Origin: Chloroflexota bacterium
GTDB lineage: Bacteria > Chloroflexota > Dehalococcoidia > Lucifugimonadales > JACPCL1
Reading direction: 5' to 3'
NCBI GenBank assembly: GCA_016210375.1
Contig: JACQUH010000305.1
Coordinates: 1-8,952 of the forward strand
Length of the DNA: 8,952 nt
The number at the start of each line of letters is the position of its first letter. Within the stretch, counting starts at the first letter, position 1. Positions 1 through 5,513 of this stretch are shown here, one piece after another. Under the pieces are notes generated by a model. The model was not told the DNA's origin, did no database searches, and saw only the letters and a program-made list of their open reading frames with translations. The translations under genes were made by a program, and so were the position numbers.

Positions 1-859
1 CCTCAATGCTGTAGGCGGCCACGTAGTGCTGGGCCATGCCTCGCGCGTTCATGGCGGCGAAGCCGCTGCCGGAGAGCACGCTGCACAGGACCTCCACCAC
101 GCAGGCCAGGCCGTACCCCTTGTGGGAACCCTGCTCGCGGACGCTGCCCATGGGCAGCATCTTGTACTCCAATGGCACCTTACCCTCCTCCATAATGGGG
201 GTACCATCCTTTTGGGCGATCAGGCCGGCGGGTATCACTGCGTCCAGGCGGCGGGCAAGCTGGATCTTGTTGGTGGCCACGGTGCTGGTGGCGGCGTCAA
301 AGACAAAGGGCGGCTCCTCCTTGGCGGGGGCGGCCACGGCGATGGGGTTGGTGCCCAGGCGCTCCAATGCGCCGAAGGTGGGCAGCACCTGGGCGCCGGG
401 GGCGGTCATGCATGTGCCGATCATGTCGTGCTTCAGGGCCATCATGGCGTGGTAGGAGGCCATGCCCATGTGCCGCCCGTGGGCCATGGTCACGACGCCG
501 ATGCCAACCCTCTTGGCCTTCTCAATGGCGATCTCCATGGCCTTGGGGCCGATGATAATGCCCAGGCCGCCATCGCACTCTATGTTGGCGGTGGAGGGTG
601 ACTCGCGGATGATGCGCCAGTTGGGTCGGGGGTTGAGGCGGCCTTCGTTGTAGCCCTGGAGGTAGCTGCGCAGCATGTTGGAGACGCCGTGGCTGTCCAC
701 GCCCCGCAGGTCGGCGCTCACCAGCACGTCGGTTGCCAACTCTGCGTCGGCGCGGGCGACGCCTACCTTCTGCAAGAGGGCCGCGACCGTCTCTCGCAAG
801 TCCTCGTGCCGCACCCGGACTGCGTCCTCCTCTCTGACGTGGAACACTTCCAGCACCAT
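1..859 (-). CDS. Malate/L-lactate dehydrogenase family (Ldh_2) oxidoreductase, C-terminus cut by window edge
   Basis: Cytoplasmic NAD(P)-dependent oxidoreductase of the Ldh_2 (malate / L-lactate / ureidoglycolate dehydrogenase-like) family, which interconverts 2-hydroxy and 2-keto acids. The first 286 residues are visible; family members are usually about 330-360. Seen in the translation: the signature RGVDSHGVSNML (residues 52-63) with the presumed catalytic His57; GRHMGMASYHA (128-138), which replaces the usual NSxHFGAxGYYA stretch but keeps the His; the cofactor-side motif GTNPIAVAAP (169-178); VFDAATSTVATNK (186-198); and GSHKGYGLA (244-252). The ATG at 859-857 has a good ribosome site (GGAGG at 865-869, 5 nt spacing), and no better start lies upstream. 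A plausible promoter sits at 892-920. The exact substrate cannot be told from sequence. Family assignment is firm; the altered NSxHFG stretch suggests a substrate other than malate. Confidence 0.9.
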   Translation of the reverse strand, partial: MVLEVFHVREEDAVRVRHEDLRETVAALLQKVGVARADAELATDVLVSADLRGVDSHGVSNMLRSYLQGYNEGRLNPRPNWRIIRESPSTANIECDGGLGIIIGPKAMEIAIEKAKRVGIGVVTMAHGRHMGMASYHAMMALKHDMIGTCMTAPGAQVLPTFGALERLGTNPIAVAAPAKEEPPFVFDAATSTVATNKIQLARRLDAVIPAGLIAQKDGTPIMEEGKVPLEYKMLPMGSVREQGSHKGYGLACVVEVLCSVLSGSGFAAMNARGMAQHYVAAYSIE

Positions 860-891
860 GGGGGCCTCCGTGGTTTTAGGTTGGTAGTGAG

Positions 892-920
892 AGTATGCGG
901 GCAATCGGGCAAACGGGCAA
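892..920 (-). promoter_or_regulatory. Probable sigma70-type promoter of the Ldh_2 gene
   Basis: On the minus strand TTGCCC (915-920) and CATACT (892-897) are separated by exactly 17 bp, each matching consensus at 4 of 6 positions. Transcription would begin near 885, leaving a leader of about 26 nt that contains the GGAGG ribosome site. The -35 hexamer lies inside one unit of an 8-bp tandem repeat, so the neighbouring units offer further TTGCCC copies at 9 and 1 bp from the -10. Confidence 0.45.
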
Positions 921-964
921 GAGGGCGGGAGCGCGGACATGCGGACATACGAACATGCGGGCAG
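897..964. repeat. Two blocks of 8-bp tandem repeats upstream of the Ldh_2 gene
   Basis: Block one (897-920) is three units, gcgggcaa / tcgggcaa / acgggcaa, followed by a degenerate fourth (gagggcgg, 921-928). After a 4-bp phase shift, block two (933-964) reads gcggacat / gcggacat / acgaacat / gcgggcag. The repeats are purely intergenic. Block one supplies the presumed -35 box of the minus-strand gene, so block two would lie where an activator or repressor could bind. They could equally be replication-slippage microsatellite with no function. Confidence 0.75.
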
Positions 965-1107
965 AGGGATCAGGGGCTGGGTTGCTCCAGGCGGCTTGGG
1001 GAGCAGGCGGCGATGGCAAGGGGATGCCTATGGGGACAGGGTACGCCGACGGCGGGCGTTTGGAGGAGGGGAGGCGTGGGGGGAGGTTATTTCGCTGTAC
1101 TTTCTCG

Positions 1108-1136
1108 TTGACCCTGTGCACAAGAGCATGTATCCT
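1108..1136 (+). promoter_or_regulatory. Probable sigma70-type promoter for the HNH gene
   Basis: TTGACC (1108-1113, 5 of 6 to consensus), a 17-bp spacer, then TATCCT (1131-1136, 4 of 6). Predicted start near 1143, giving a leader of about 115 nt before the HNH ATG. It is the best promoter-like sequence in the gap and points toward the nuclease gene. Confidence 0.5.
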
Positions 1137-1148
1137 AGGGGACAACAA

Positions 1149-1181
1149 ATGAGGTTAGAGATGACGGCCAAGCTGGTCTAA
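1149..1181 (+). CDS. Possible 10-residue leader peptide or remnant frame (MRLEMTAKLV)
   Basis: A short ATG-to-TAA frame starts about 6 nt after the predicted transcription start of the promoter at 1108-1136. AGGGGA (1137-1142) lies at ribosome-site distance, but it would be at or before the transcript start and so may not be on the mRNA. The frame could be a leaderless upstream peptide that tunes the HNH gene, or chance. It shows no run of Thr, Trp, His or other attenuator-type residues. Confidence 0.15.
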   Translation: MRLEMTAKLV

Positions 1182-1258
1182 TCTGACCTGCCATGACAAC
1201 TCACCACGCTTCGTGTTGCAGACATAGCAACTTCGCAGCTTTTCATTAAGACGTCTAA

Positions 1259-2047
1259 ATGCAAGAACAGTCATTGGAGCGTTTTTCCTGGCGTGAACAT
1301 CCAGACGCCGTAGAGCTGGGGTTTAGCCATTACCTCAATCTCATTGAGCGGCGTCTGCAAGGGGAAGACATTTCCTTAGTCCAAGGGTTACGACAGTTTT
1401 ACCAGACAGAGCTAGGCGTTTCATTGCGGGAAACCCAGGCGCGGGGCCTGATGCATAGAGATAGTTCAGTCTTCATCGACTACGTAAACCAGGTAACAGG
1501 AGAGAGATTCACACCTAACGTGGAATACTGGGAAACTCTAGGCCTTGACGCCTTTTTGAGTTGGACAAAGAGGTTCAACTCAGCCCAAAACATAGCTGCA
1601 ATTGATTTGGAGGAAGAACAGGGGGATATCACTGGAAGCCGAAGAATTGGGCGAGAAGGGCCAGCAGTACGACGGACAACGGTTGTTAGGCAGATATACA
1701 GAGACAATGCCCTTAGTCGTTTCCTCAAATACTTGTACGACTCACACTGCCAAGTCTGCGGTTTTTCTTTTCCTTTACCCAGGGGCGGCATATATGTGGA
1801 ATGTCATCACATCCGTCCGCTAGGAAACCCCCACCAGGGCCCCGACATTGAGAACAACATGCTTGTCCTGTGTCCCAACCACCACGCCATGATGGACTAT
1901 GGCGTTATCGCGGTCCACCCCGAGAATAGGGCAGTGCTGAGTATTGACCCCAGCCTGGCTCAACAGGGTCAGCCCTTGCAATTGCAGAAACATGTCCTCA
2001 AGGTTGAGTTCCTAGAATATCACTACACCCACCACTTCGGCCGCTAA
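1259..2047 (+). CDS. HNH endonuclease (restriction-type, His-Me finger), 262 residues
   Basis: Predicted metal-dependent DNA nuclease. The C-terminal third is a clear HNH/His-Me finger domain: CxxC at 164-167, ECHHIRPL (181-188), GPDIENN (194-200), LCPNHH (204-209) and a following MMDYG. The two Cys pairs should bind structural zinc, and the His184-Asn200-His209 set is the likely metal and catalytic core. A linker, RRTTVVRQIYRDNALSRFLK (138-157), precedes it, as in many solitary restriction-like HNH proteins. Residues 1-130 match nothing I recognise and may hold specificity. An in-frame TAA lies immediately before the ATG, so the start cannot be further upstream; no Shine-Dalgarno sequence is visible. 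Base composition is clearly more AT-rich than the flanking metabolic genes, which suggests horizontal transfer. No methyltransferase is adjacent, so a classical restriction-modification pair is not shown. Nuclease fold is confident; a defence role is inference. Confidence 0.88.
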   Translation: MQEQSLERFSWREHPDAVELGFSHYLNLIERRLQGEDISLVQGLRQFYQTELGVSLRETQARGLMHRDSSVFIDYVNQVTGERFTPNVEYWETLGLDAFLSWTKRFNSAQNIAAIDLEEEQGDITGSRRIGREGPAVRRTTVVRQIYRDNALSRFLKYLYDSHCQVCGFSFPLPRGGIYVECHHIRPLGNPHQGPDIENNMLVLCPNHHAMMDYGVIAVHPENRAVLSIDPSLAQQGQPLQLQKHVLKVEFLEYHYTHHFGR

Positions 2048-2059
2048 CGTCAACCCCTC

Positions 2060-2087
2060 TTGACTTCCTCTGTTTCGGCGCGATAAC
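2060..2087 (+). promoter_or_regulatory. Possible promoter for the small-gene pair
   Basis: TTGACT (2060-2065, 5 of 6) and GATAAC (2082-2087, 4 of 6) with a 16-bp spacer, directly after the HNH stop codon. A start near 2094 would leave a leader of about 20 nt carrying AGAGGAG (2102-2108). A 4-bp palindrome (cgcg, 2079-2082 and 2090-2093) brackets the -10 box. Confidence 0.38.
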
Positions 2088-2113
2088 TGCGCGACCATAA
2101 CAGAGGAGCACCC

Positions 2114-2347
2114 ATGACCACTAGACCTCCACATTGGCGTGTTGATATCTATTACTCTGGGTTCACGACACTTGAGATAGAAGCGGCAGATGCGGATGCG
2201 GCGATCTTGAAAGGTCGGGTTGAAGCTGCATATCGCCTATCACTAGCAACAATGGCTGACCCCGACGGCGCCATGGCCCAACTTGTGACTACCCTTGAGC
2301 CATGGGAGGAATGTGATACAGCGGAGCCCATGGCCCAGAAAGAATGA
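2114..2347 (+). CDS. Hypothetical small protein, 77 residues
   Basis: Not recognised. It is supported as a gene by a strong ribosome site (AGAGGAG at 2102-2108, 5 nt before ATG), a promoter-like sequence just upstream and a believable protein composition. The chain begins with two probable beta strands (WRVDIYYSGF, then TTLEIEAADA) followed by a likely helix (residues 26-46, ADAAILKGRVEAAYRLSLAT), a beta-beta-alpha outline common among small accessory proteins. The C-terminus is acidic (LEPWEECDTAEP). There is no membrane segment or signal peptide. It lies 66 bp downstream of the HNH nuclease and 10 bp before the next small gene, in the same lower-GC block, so it may be a partner or regulator of either. 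No function can be assigned. Confidence 0.65.
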   Translation: MTTRPPHWRVDIYYSGFTTLEIEAADADAAILKGRVEAAYRLSLATMADPDGAMAQLVTTLEPWEECDTAEPMAQKE

Positions 2348-2357
2348 AAGTTGGGTT

Positions 2358-2561
2358 ATGAGACCAAGAGCACAGACCGTCGCGCGAAGAAGCGGTTTCA
2401 AATCTTTGAAAGAAGCCCTTGATTACATCGAGGAACAATACAACATTGTCGGCCATGATTCTGCCGGGGAAAGTGTCAGTCTATTAAGAGCCTTGGCGGT
2501 AGGGGCAGATGCCATAATTGAGTTGGCCAGGTTGGCTCGACAACCTCTTCAGCATAATTGA
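2358..2561 (+). CDS. Hypothetical small protein, 67 residues
   Basis: Not recognised. The frame stays open upstream to 2295, but that longer version overlaps the preceding gene by 53 bp and has no ribosome site. The ATG at 2358, ten bases after the upstream stop with GAAAG (2346-2350) at usable spacing, is preferred. The N-terminus is basic (MRPRAQTVARRSGFK), followed by predicted helices (SLKEALDYIEEQYNI, 16-30; and SVSLLRALAVGADAIIELAR, 39-58). This suggests a small helical, possibly nucleic-acid-binding or dimeric protein. Its last codons lie between two copies of a 15-bp direct repeat, the second of which contains the stop codon, so the present C-terminus may be the result of a small rearrangement. 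Likely translationally coupled to the 77-residue gene; the arrangement of two tiny genes recalls toxin-antitoxin pairs but no toxin family is evident. Confidence 0.5.
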   Translation: MRPRAQTVARRSGFKSLKEALDYIEEQYNIVGHDSAGESVSLLRALAVGADAIIELARLARQPLQHN

Positions 2562-2567
2562 GTTGGC
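2513..2567. repeat. 15-bp perfect direct repeat around the end of the 67-residue gene
   Basis: The string cataattgagttggc occurs at 2513-2527 and again at 2553-2567, a 40-bp period. The first copy is read in frame as part of AIIELA; the second is in another frame and supplies the stop codon. The intervening 25 bp are not repeated. Confidence 0.8.
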
Positions 2568-2868
2568 GCCGCCAGTCATTTCTGATAGGCATCCATGTTT
2601 AGTAGGCCGGAAACCAAGCTGAAGGTGTTTCTGGCTGATAAAGGAAAGTAGAATAACGGAATCGCACAGAGGGGGATCGCTGATGTCCCGTCTCCAAGGT
2701 TCGTTCAAGAACTCAAGGTCCCTCGCCTTGTAGACCATAGTTGTTTAGAGCGTGCGGTTATAGGTCTCTCCAGAAAGCATAGGCGGTTGTTCTTGCTTTA
2801 CTGGTCTTCCCCCCTTCCCCTCGCTCCGTTTTGGTGTACACTAAGCCATCTTTGAGAGGGGGACGTTC
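2562..2868. other. Gene-poor region between the small genes and the VOC gene (307 bp)
   Basis: No gene can be supported. A minus-strand frame (2484-2738) has no ribosome site and overlaps the 67-residue gene. A plus-strand ATG at 2594 gives only 18 codons before TAG. The plus frame then stays open to about 2853 but has no start of its own, so a decayed gene is possible and unproven. A pyrimidine-rich tract lies at 2807-2827, just upstream of the purine-rich ribosome site of the VOC gene (AGAGGGGGA, 2855-2863), and could pair with it. Confidence 0.6.
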
Positions 2869-3693
2869 ATGCGCTACATAGCCCTGGACCACTTGGCCAT
2901 CGCCGTGAAGAGCAGGGAGGAGAGCACACCCATCTTCCGGGACCAGCTCGGCATGAAGTTTGACCGGTTTGCCCAGTCGCCGGGCATGGGCATCTACCAG
3001 GCCTTTTTTAACTACGAGGACGGCCGGATGCTGGCCCTGATTGAGCCGATGGAGCCTGGCAACGCCGTAGACCGGGCCATCCAGGGCCGCGGCGAGGGCT
3101 TCTATGTCCTCTCCATTGAGATAAACAGCCTGGAGGAGGCCAAGGCGGAGCTTTCGGCCAAGGGGGTGCGCCTTGTGAACACCGAGGCCCCCCGGGGGCC
3201 TATCTTCATCCACCCGCGTAACGCCTGCGGCATGTTCATCCAGCTTACCCAGCGGGTCTGGCCGGACAGGCCGTCAGAGCCCCATACGAGCCATCCCGAC
3301 GCGCCCTACCGGTGGCTGGATCACGTGGTGCTGGCGGTGAAGGACCTGGACGCGGCCACTGCCAACTACCGCGACACCCTGGGGATGAAGTTTGACCGCA
3401 CCGCCGTGTCCCAGGCCCTGGGCATAAAGCAAGCGTTCTTCCGCACGGAGGACGGCCACTTCATAGAGCTGGCGGAGCCCCTTGGGCCCGATACCCCCGT
3501 GGGCCGCGCGCTGGAGCGCCGTGGCGAGGGCGTGTACCTCATCGCGCTGGCGGTGAAGAACATGGCGCAGCGGGTGCAGGCGCTCAAGGCTAAAGGGGTG
3601 CAGCTTATCGGCGGCGATAAGCCCGGCGACCAGGTGTTCATCCACCCGCGCTCGGCCAGGGGAGTGCTGGTCCAGTTGGTGGAGAGGCCATAG
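2869..3693 (+). CDS. Two-domain VOC (glyoxalase / methylmalonyl-CoA epimerase-like) protein
   Basis: Vicinal-oxygen-chelate fold protein of 274 residues made of two homologous halves: domain 1 about residues 4-128 and domain 2 about 148-272. Matching landmarks are LDHLAIAV / LDHVVLAV, LGMKFDR / LGMKFDR, RGEGFYVLSIEI / RGEGVYLIALAV, AKGVRLVN / AKGVQLIG, and IFIHPRNACG / VFIHPRSARG. The layout follows methylmalonyl-CoA epimerase and glyoxalase I, which bind a divalent metal through His, Glu/Gln, His and Glu. Here only the first His (8 and 152) and Glu200 are kept. The RGEGxHH histidines are Tyr-Val and Tyr-Leu, and the terminal Glu is Gln (125 and 269). A metal-dependent epimerase or lyase role is therefore doubtful; a binding protein or different chemistry is possible. 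The ATG has a strong site (AGAGGGGGA, 2855-2863). Genomic GC is high again here, so it belongs with the core genome rather than the HNH block. Confidence 0.85.
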   Translation: MRYIALDHLAIAVKSREESTPIFRDQLGMKFDRFAQSPGMGIYQAFFNYEDGRMLALIEPMEPGNAVDRAIQGRGEGFYVLSIEINSLEEAKAELSAKGVRLVNTEAPRGPIFIHPRNACGMFIQLTQRVWPDRPSEPHTSHPDAPYRWLDHVVLAVKDLDAATANYRDTLGMKFDRTAVSQALGIKQAFFRTEDGHFIELAEPLGPDTPVGRALERRGEGVYLIALAVKNMAQRVQALKAKGVQLIGGDKPGDQVFIHPRSARGVLVQLVERP

Positions 3694-3701
3694 GTTTAAG
3701 G

Positions 3702-3742
3702 ATGCCAAAGGCCTCAGGGCAACCCCCTGGGACCTTTGGTAT
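3702..3742. terminator. Long hairpin between convergent genes, probable bidirectional terminator
   Basis: An 18-bp stem pairs 3702-3719 with 3725-3742, with one mismatch (3712/3732), two G-T pairs and a 5-nt loop (caacc). It lies 9 bp after the VOC stop and 6 bp from the stop of the convergent minus-strand gene. Neither side has a clean T-tract, so it may stop transcription by structure or act with Rho. Confidence 0.6.
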
Positions 3743-3747
3743 TGGGT

Positions 3748-4311
3748 TCACCTTTCCGGCGCGGCGAAGATGGCCCACTCCTCGCCGAAGGGGAGGTCTC
3801 GGGTCAAACGCTCCACGTTCTGGTGGCGTATGCTCTCGGGGCGGGTCAGCTCAAAGACGTAGAGGCGCTTGATCTGCTCCTTCACTTCCTGGAGAAAGCC
3901 GGGGTGGCCCTGGTCGGCCACCTGCTGGAGCAGGCGATTGAAGGGCCGGTTGTGGGCCAGCACCAGGATGGGCGCAGCGTGGGGGGCGAGGCACACGAAC
4001 TCGGGGGCGGGCCACTGGGGGCGCTCCTCTTTTATGCGCGCCTCCAGGTGCTCCTTGAGTTGGGCGAAGTAGGCGTTGAACATCACCGGGTCTGGCGAGC
4101 GGAACTGGCGACGCTCTATCTCGGCCACGGCGGCAGTGGTGAGAGGATAGGCGACCTCCCTTCCCTCCAGCAGGAGCTCCTGCTGCGGGACAAGGCGGGC
4201 CAGGGGAGCGTCGTCCTCCTCAGCGCGCCGATCCAGGTAAAGGGCCACCTGGAGGCGGCTGATGTAAATGATGATGACCTGGGCCCTCAGGAGGTCGCTC
4301 GTCAGCTCCAT
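3748..4311 (-). CDS. Hypothetical protein, 187 residues
   Basis: Not recognised. A soluble, probably cytoplasmic protein with no signal peptide; the hydrophobic stretch AQVIIIYISRLQVALYL (residues 10-26) looks like a strand-helix segment rather than a membrane span. Features: an acidic patch (RRAEEDDA, 28-35), a helical charged middle (MFNAYFAQLKEHLEARIKEE, 77-96), a strand-like FVCLAPHAAPILVLAH (105-120), a second helical region (FNRLLQQVADQ, 124-134; LQEVKEQIKRLYVFEL, 140-155) and a C-terminal RDLPFGEEWAIFAAP. The ATG at 4311 has AAGGTGA (4316-4322) close upstream. A longer version from a TTG at 4401 would add 30 residues of low-complexity sequence and is less likely. It follows the metallo-hydrolase gene by 147 bp on the same strand and could be its last operon member, but no functional link is visible. 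Confidence 0.75.
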   Translation of the reverse strand: MELTSDLLRAQVIIIYISRLQVALYLDRRAEEDDAPLARLVPQQELLLEGREVAYPLTTAAVAEIERRQFRSPDPVMFNAYFAQLKEHLEARIKEERPQWPAPEFVCLAPHAAPILVLAHNRPFNRLLQQVADQGHPGFLQEVKEQIKRLYVFELTRPESIRHQNVERLTRDLPFGEEWAIFAAPER

Positions 4312-4346
4312 GGCATCACCTTGGCTGGGCTGCTGGTCCGGCGGCT

Positions 4347-4399
4347 CCAGGCGCCGGGTGCGAGCTGTCGCCTGGCAGCGCAGGCGCGGGGCCGCCTGC
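4347..4399. other. Two short GC-rich hairpins in the gap between the MBL and 187-residue genes
   Basis: ccaggcg (4347-4353) pairs with cgcctgg (4369-4375), and gcaggcg (4380-4386) pairs perfectly with cgcctgc (4393-4399) around a 6-nt loop. No T-tract follows either one on the minus strand. They may attenuate read-through from the MBL gene or simply reflect high GC. Confidence 0.3.
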
Positions 4400-4458
4400 A
4401 ACGAAACGACTGACCACGATCATCCGAGTCTCTCCCTGGCCTCTTCCTTTTAGCCGGC

Positions 4459-5472
4459 TCAGGATCTGGCGAACGTGACCAGGGGGCCAGCTTCCTGCTT
4501 GACAATCTCGCCCTCGGAGACCATGTACTGCAGGTGAGCCAGGGTCTCCAGGAGGGCCATGCGGCGGGTCCAGGGGTTGAGTTGCGCCCAGGGCGCTACG
4601 TTCCAATGGATACAGGCAGCCACGTGCCAGGCGGTCTGGGGGCCGTCTTTCATGGTAGCCAGGATCTCGTCAATGCGCTCCTGGTGATGGCCCAGGATCT
4701 CGTCAATGCGCTTCTTCAGGTCGGGCATGGAGTACTCGTGGGCGGGGTGCACCGCCACGGCGTCTAGCTTGCGTAGCTCCTTGTGGCCGTCCATGAACGT
4801 GGCCAGGGGGTTGCCCTCGTCGCCTGGGAACAGGCTCACGTTGGGCGTGATGGTAGGCAGGATGTGGTCGCCGGAAAAGAGCAGCTTGCGGCGGCCGTCG
4901 TAGATGCAGACGTGGCCCGCGGAGTGGCCGGGCGTCCAGATGGCCCACAAGTCGGAACCGGGCAGCAGCTCCTCGCCTCCTTCCAGCAGCATGTCAACCC
5001 TGGGGTCAGAGGGACGCCAGGGAGTGTCGGCGTGGTCGTTGCCGGCTAGGTTGGGGCGTTGCATGAAGCCACCTGCCATCTCCTCCTCTGGCACACCGTA
5101 GCGAAGCATCCACCGGCGCACCGCCGCCGGGTCGCGGCCGCCCATGGGGGTGTCGCCGGCGACGGCGTCCAGGCGATGCATGGCCAGGGGGGCGCCCGTC
5201 AGCTCTTTGAAGCGGTTGGCCAGGCCAGCGTGGTCAGGGTGCCCGTGGGTGATGACGATGAGTTTGACCTGGTGAGGCTCAATGGCCGCGTCCCTCAGGT
5301 AGCCTTTGAAAGCGGCCAGGCCCTCGTCGGTGTTCAGGCCGGCGTCAATGACCACCCAGCCCCGAGGGACCTGTACGGCGTACACCAGTGTGTAGCGCAG
5401 GCCGCCGTCGGGTATGCCTGGGTGGATCGGCATGGGCACCTTGAATTGAAACACCCCATCTGCTACTTGCAT
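4459..5472 (-). CDS. Metallo-beta-lactamase-fold hydrolase (LACTB2 / glyoxalase II-like), 337 residues
   Basis: Zinc-dependent hydrolase of the MBL superfamily. The metal site is complete: THGHPDH (75-81), His183 in TPGHSAGH (180-187), Asp202 in SGDH (200-203) and His245 in HPAHE (242-246). A helical C-terminal extension (from about 251) begins with the hallmark KKRIDEILGHHQERIDEIL and ends in a small winged-helix-like segment (LETLAHLQYMVSEGEIVKQE, 308-327), as in LACTB2-type proteins. The N-terminal part contains an insert (about 100-165) with AVRRWMLRYGVPEEE, often seen in this subgroup. Substrate is unknown; thioesters, esters and RNA are all used by relatives. The ATG at 5472 has AGGAAGGA at 5 nt spacing. 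It is preceded by its own promoter-like sequence (5514-5542), so it need not be co-transcribed with the SPFH gene 75 bp upstream. Confidence 0.9.
   Translation of the reverse strand: MQVADGVFQFKVPMPIHPGIPDGGLRYTLVYAVQVPRGWVVIDAGLNTDEGLAAFKGYLRDAAIEPHQVKLIVITHGHPDHAGLANRFKELTGAPLAMHRLDAVAGDTPMGGRDPAAVRRWMLRYGVPEEEMAGGFMQRPNLAGNDHADTPWRPSDPRVDMLLEGGEELLPGSDLWAIWTPGHSAGHVCIYDGRRKLLFSGDHILPTITPNVSLFPGDEGNPLATFMDGHKELRKLDAVAVHPAHEYSMPDLKKRIDEILGHHQERIDEILATMKDGPQTAWHVAACIHWNVAPWAQLNPWTRRMALLETLAHLQYMVSEGEIVKQEAGPLVTFARS
4659..4712. repeat. 21-bp direct repeat inside the MBL-hydrolase gene
   Basis: ccaggatctcgtcaatgcgct occurs at 4659-4679 and 4692-4712, exactly 33 bp apart. On the coding strand it encodes RIDEILGHHQE followed by RIDEILATMKD, an 11-residue helical repeat. 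Relatives have a similar but less exact repetition, so this may be natural helix periodicity sharpened by recent gene conversion or slippage. Confidence 0.8.
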
Positions 5473-5496
5473 TCAGTCCTTCCTATGCTGATAAGC

Positions 5497-5506
5497 TTTC
5501 ATGAAA
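5497..5506. promoter_or_regulatory. Perfect 10-bp palindrome in the MBL gene leader
   Basis: tttcatgaaa lies immediately downstream of the predicted transcription start (about 5507, minus strand) of the MBL-hydrolase gene and about 24 nt before its start codon. This is a typical operator position, but the palindrome is short and no regulator gene is in the window. Confidence 0.25.
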
Positions 5507-5513
5507 CCCTCAG

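Larger units (their letters stand above)
860..1258. other. Intergenic region between divergent Ldh_2 and HNH genes (399 bp)
   Basis: No convincing gene. The left part (860-1090) is G-rich and holds the Ldh_2 promoter and the octamer repeats. The several open frames here are low-complexity and lack ribosome sites. The right part (from about 1100) drops in GC and contains a good plus-strand promoter (1108-1136) and a 10-codon open frame (1149-1181). It then gives about 75 bp with no recognisable signal before the HNH start codon. Confidence 0.7.

Noticed and set aside
26..601. Long plus-strand open frame (191 codons) at the left edge
   Set aside because: It is antisense to the clearly conserved Ldh_2 gene and encodes Gly/His-rich low-complexity sequence.
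897..964. Octamer repeats as a CRISPR array or plasmid-type iterons
   Set aside because: Units are only 8 bp without spacers, and no replication or Cas gene is present.
2295..2357. Longer version of the 67-residue protein
   Set aside because: It overlaps the upstream gene by 53 bp with no ribosome site; the ATG at 2358 fits operon spacing.
2484..2738. Minus-strand 84-codon frame after the small genes
   Set aside because: It starts with ATG but has no ribosome site, overlaps the end of the 67-residue gene on the other strand and has no recognisable motif.
2793..2842. TTGCTT and TACACT upstream of the VOC gene as a promoter
   Set aside because: They are 38 bp apart, far outside workable spacing.
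4312..4401. N-terminal extension of the 187-residue protein to a TTG start
   Set aside because: It adds 30 Arg/Pro/Ala-rich residues, has no ribosome site, and the ATG at 4311 has a good one.
3736..4413. Plus-strand 225-codon frame opposite the 187-residue gene
   Set aside because: It is the mirror frame of a gene on the minus strand with better start signals, and its translation is Leu/Gly/Val-rich without domain features. It also begins within 6 bp of the shared hairpin with no ribosome site.
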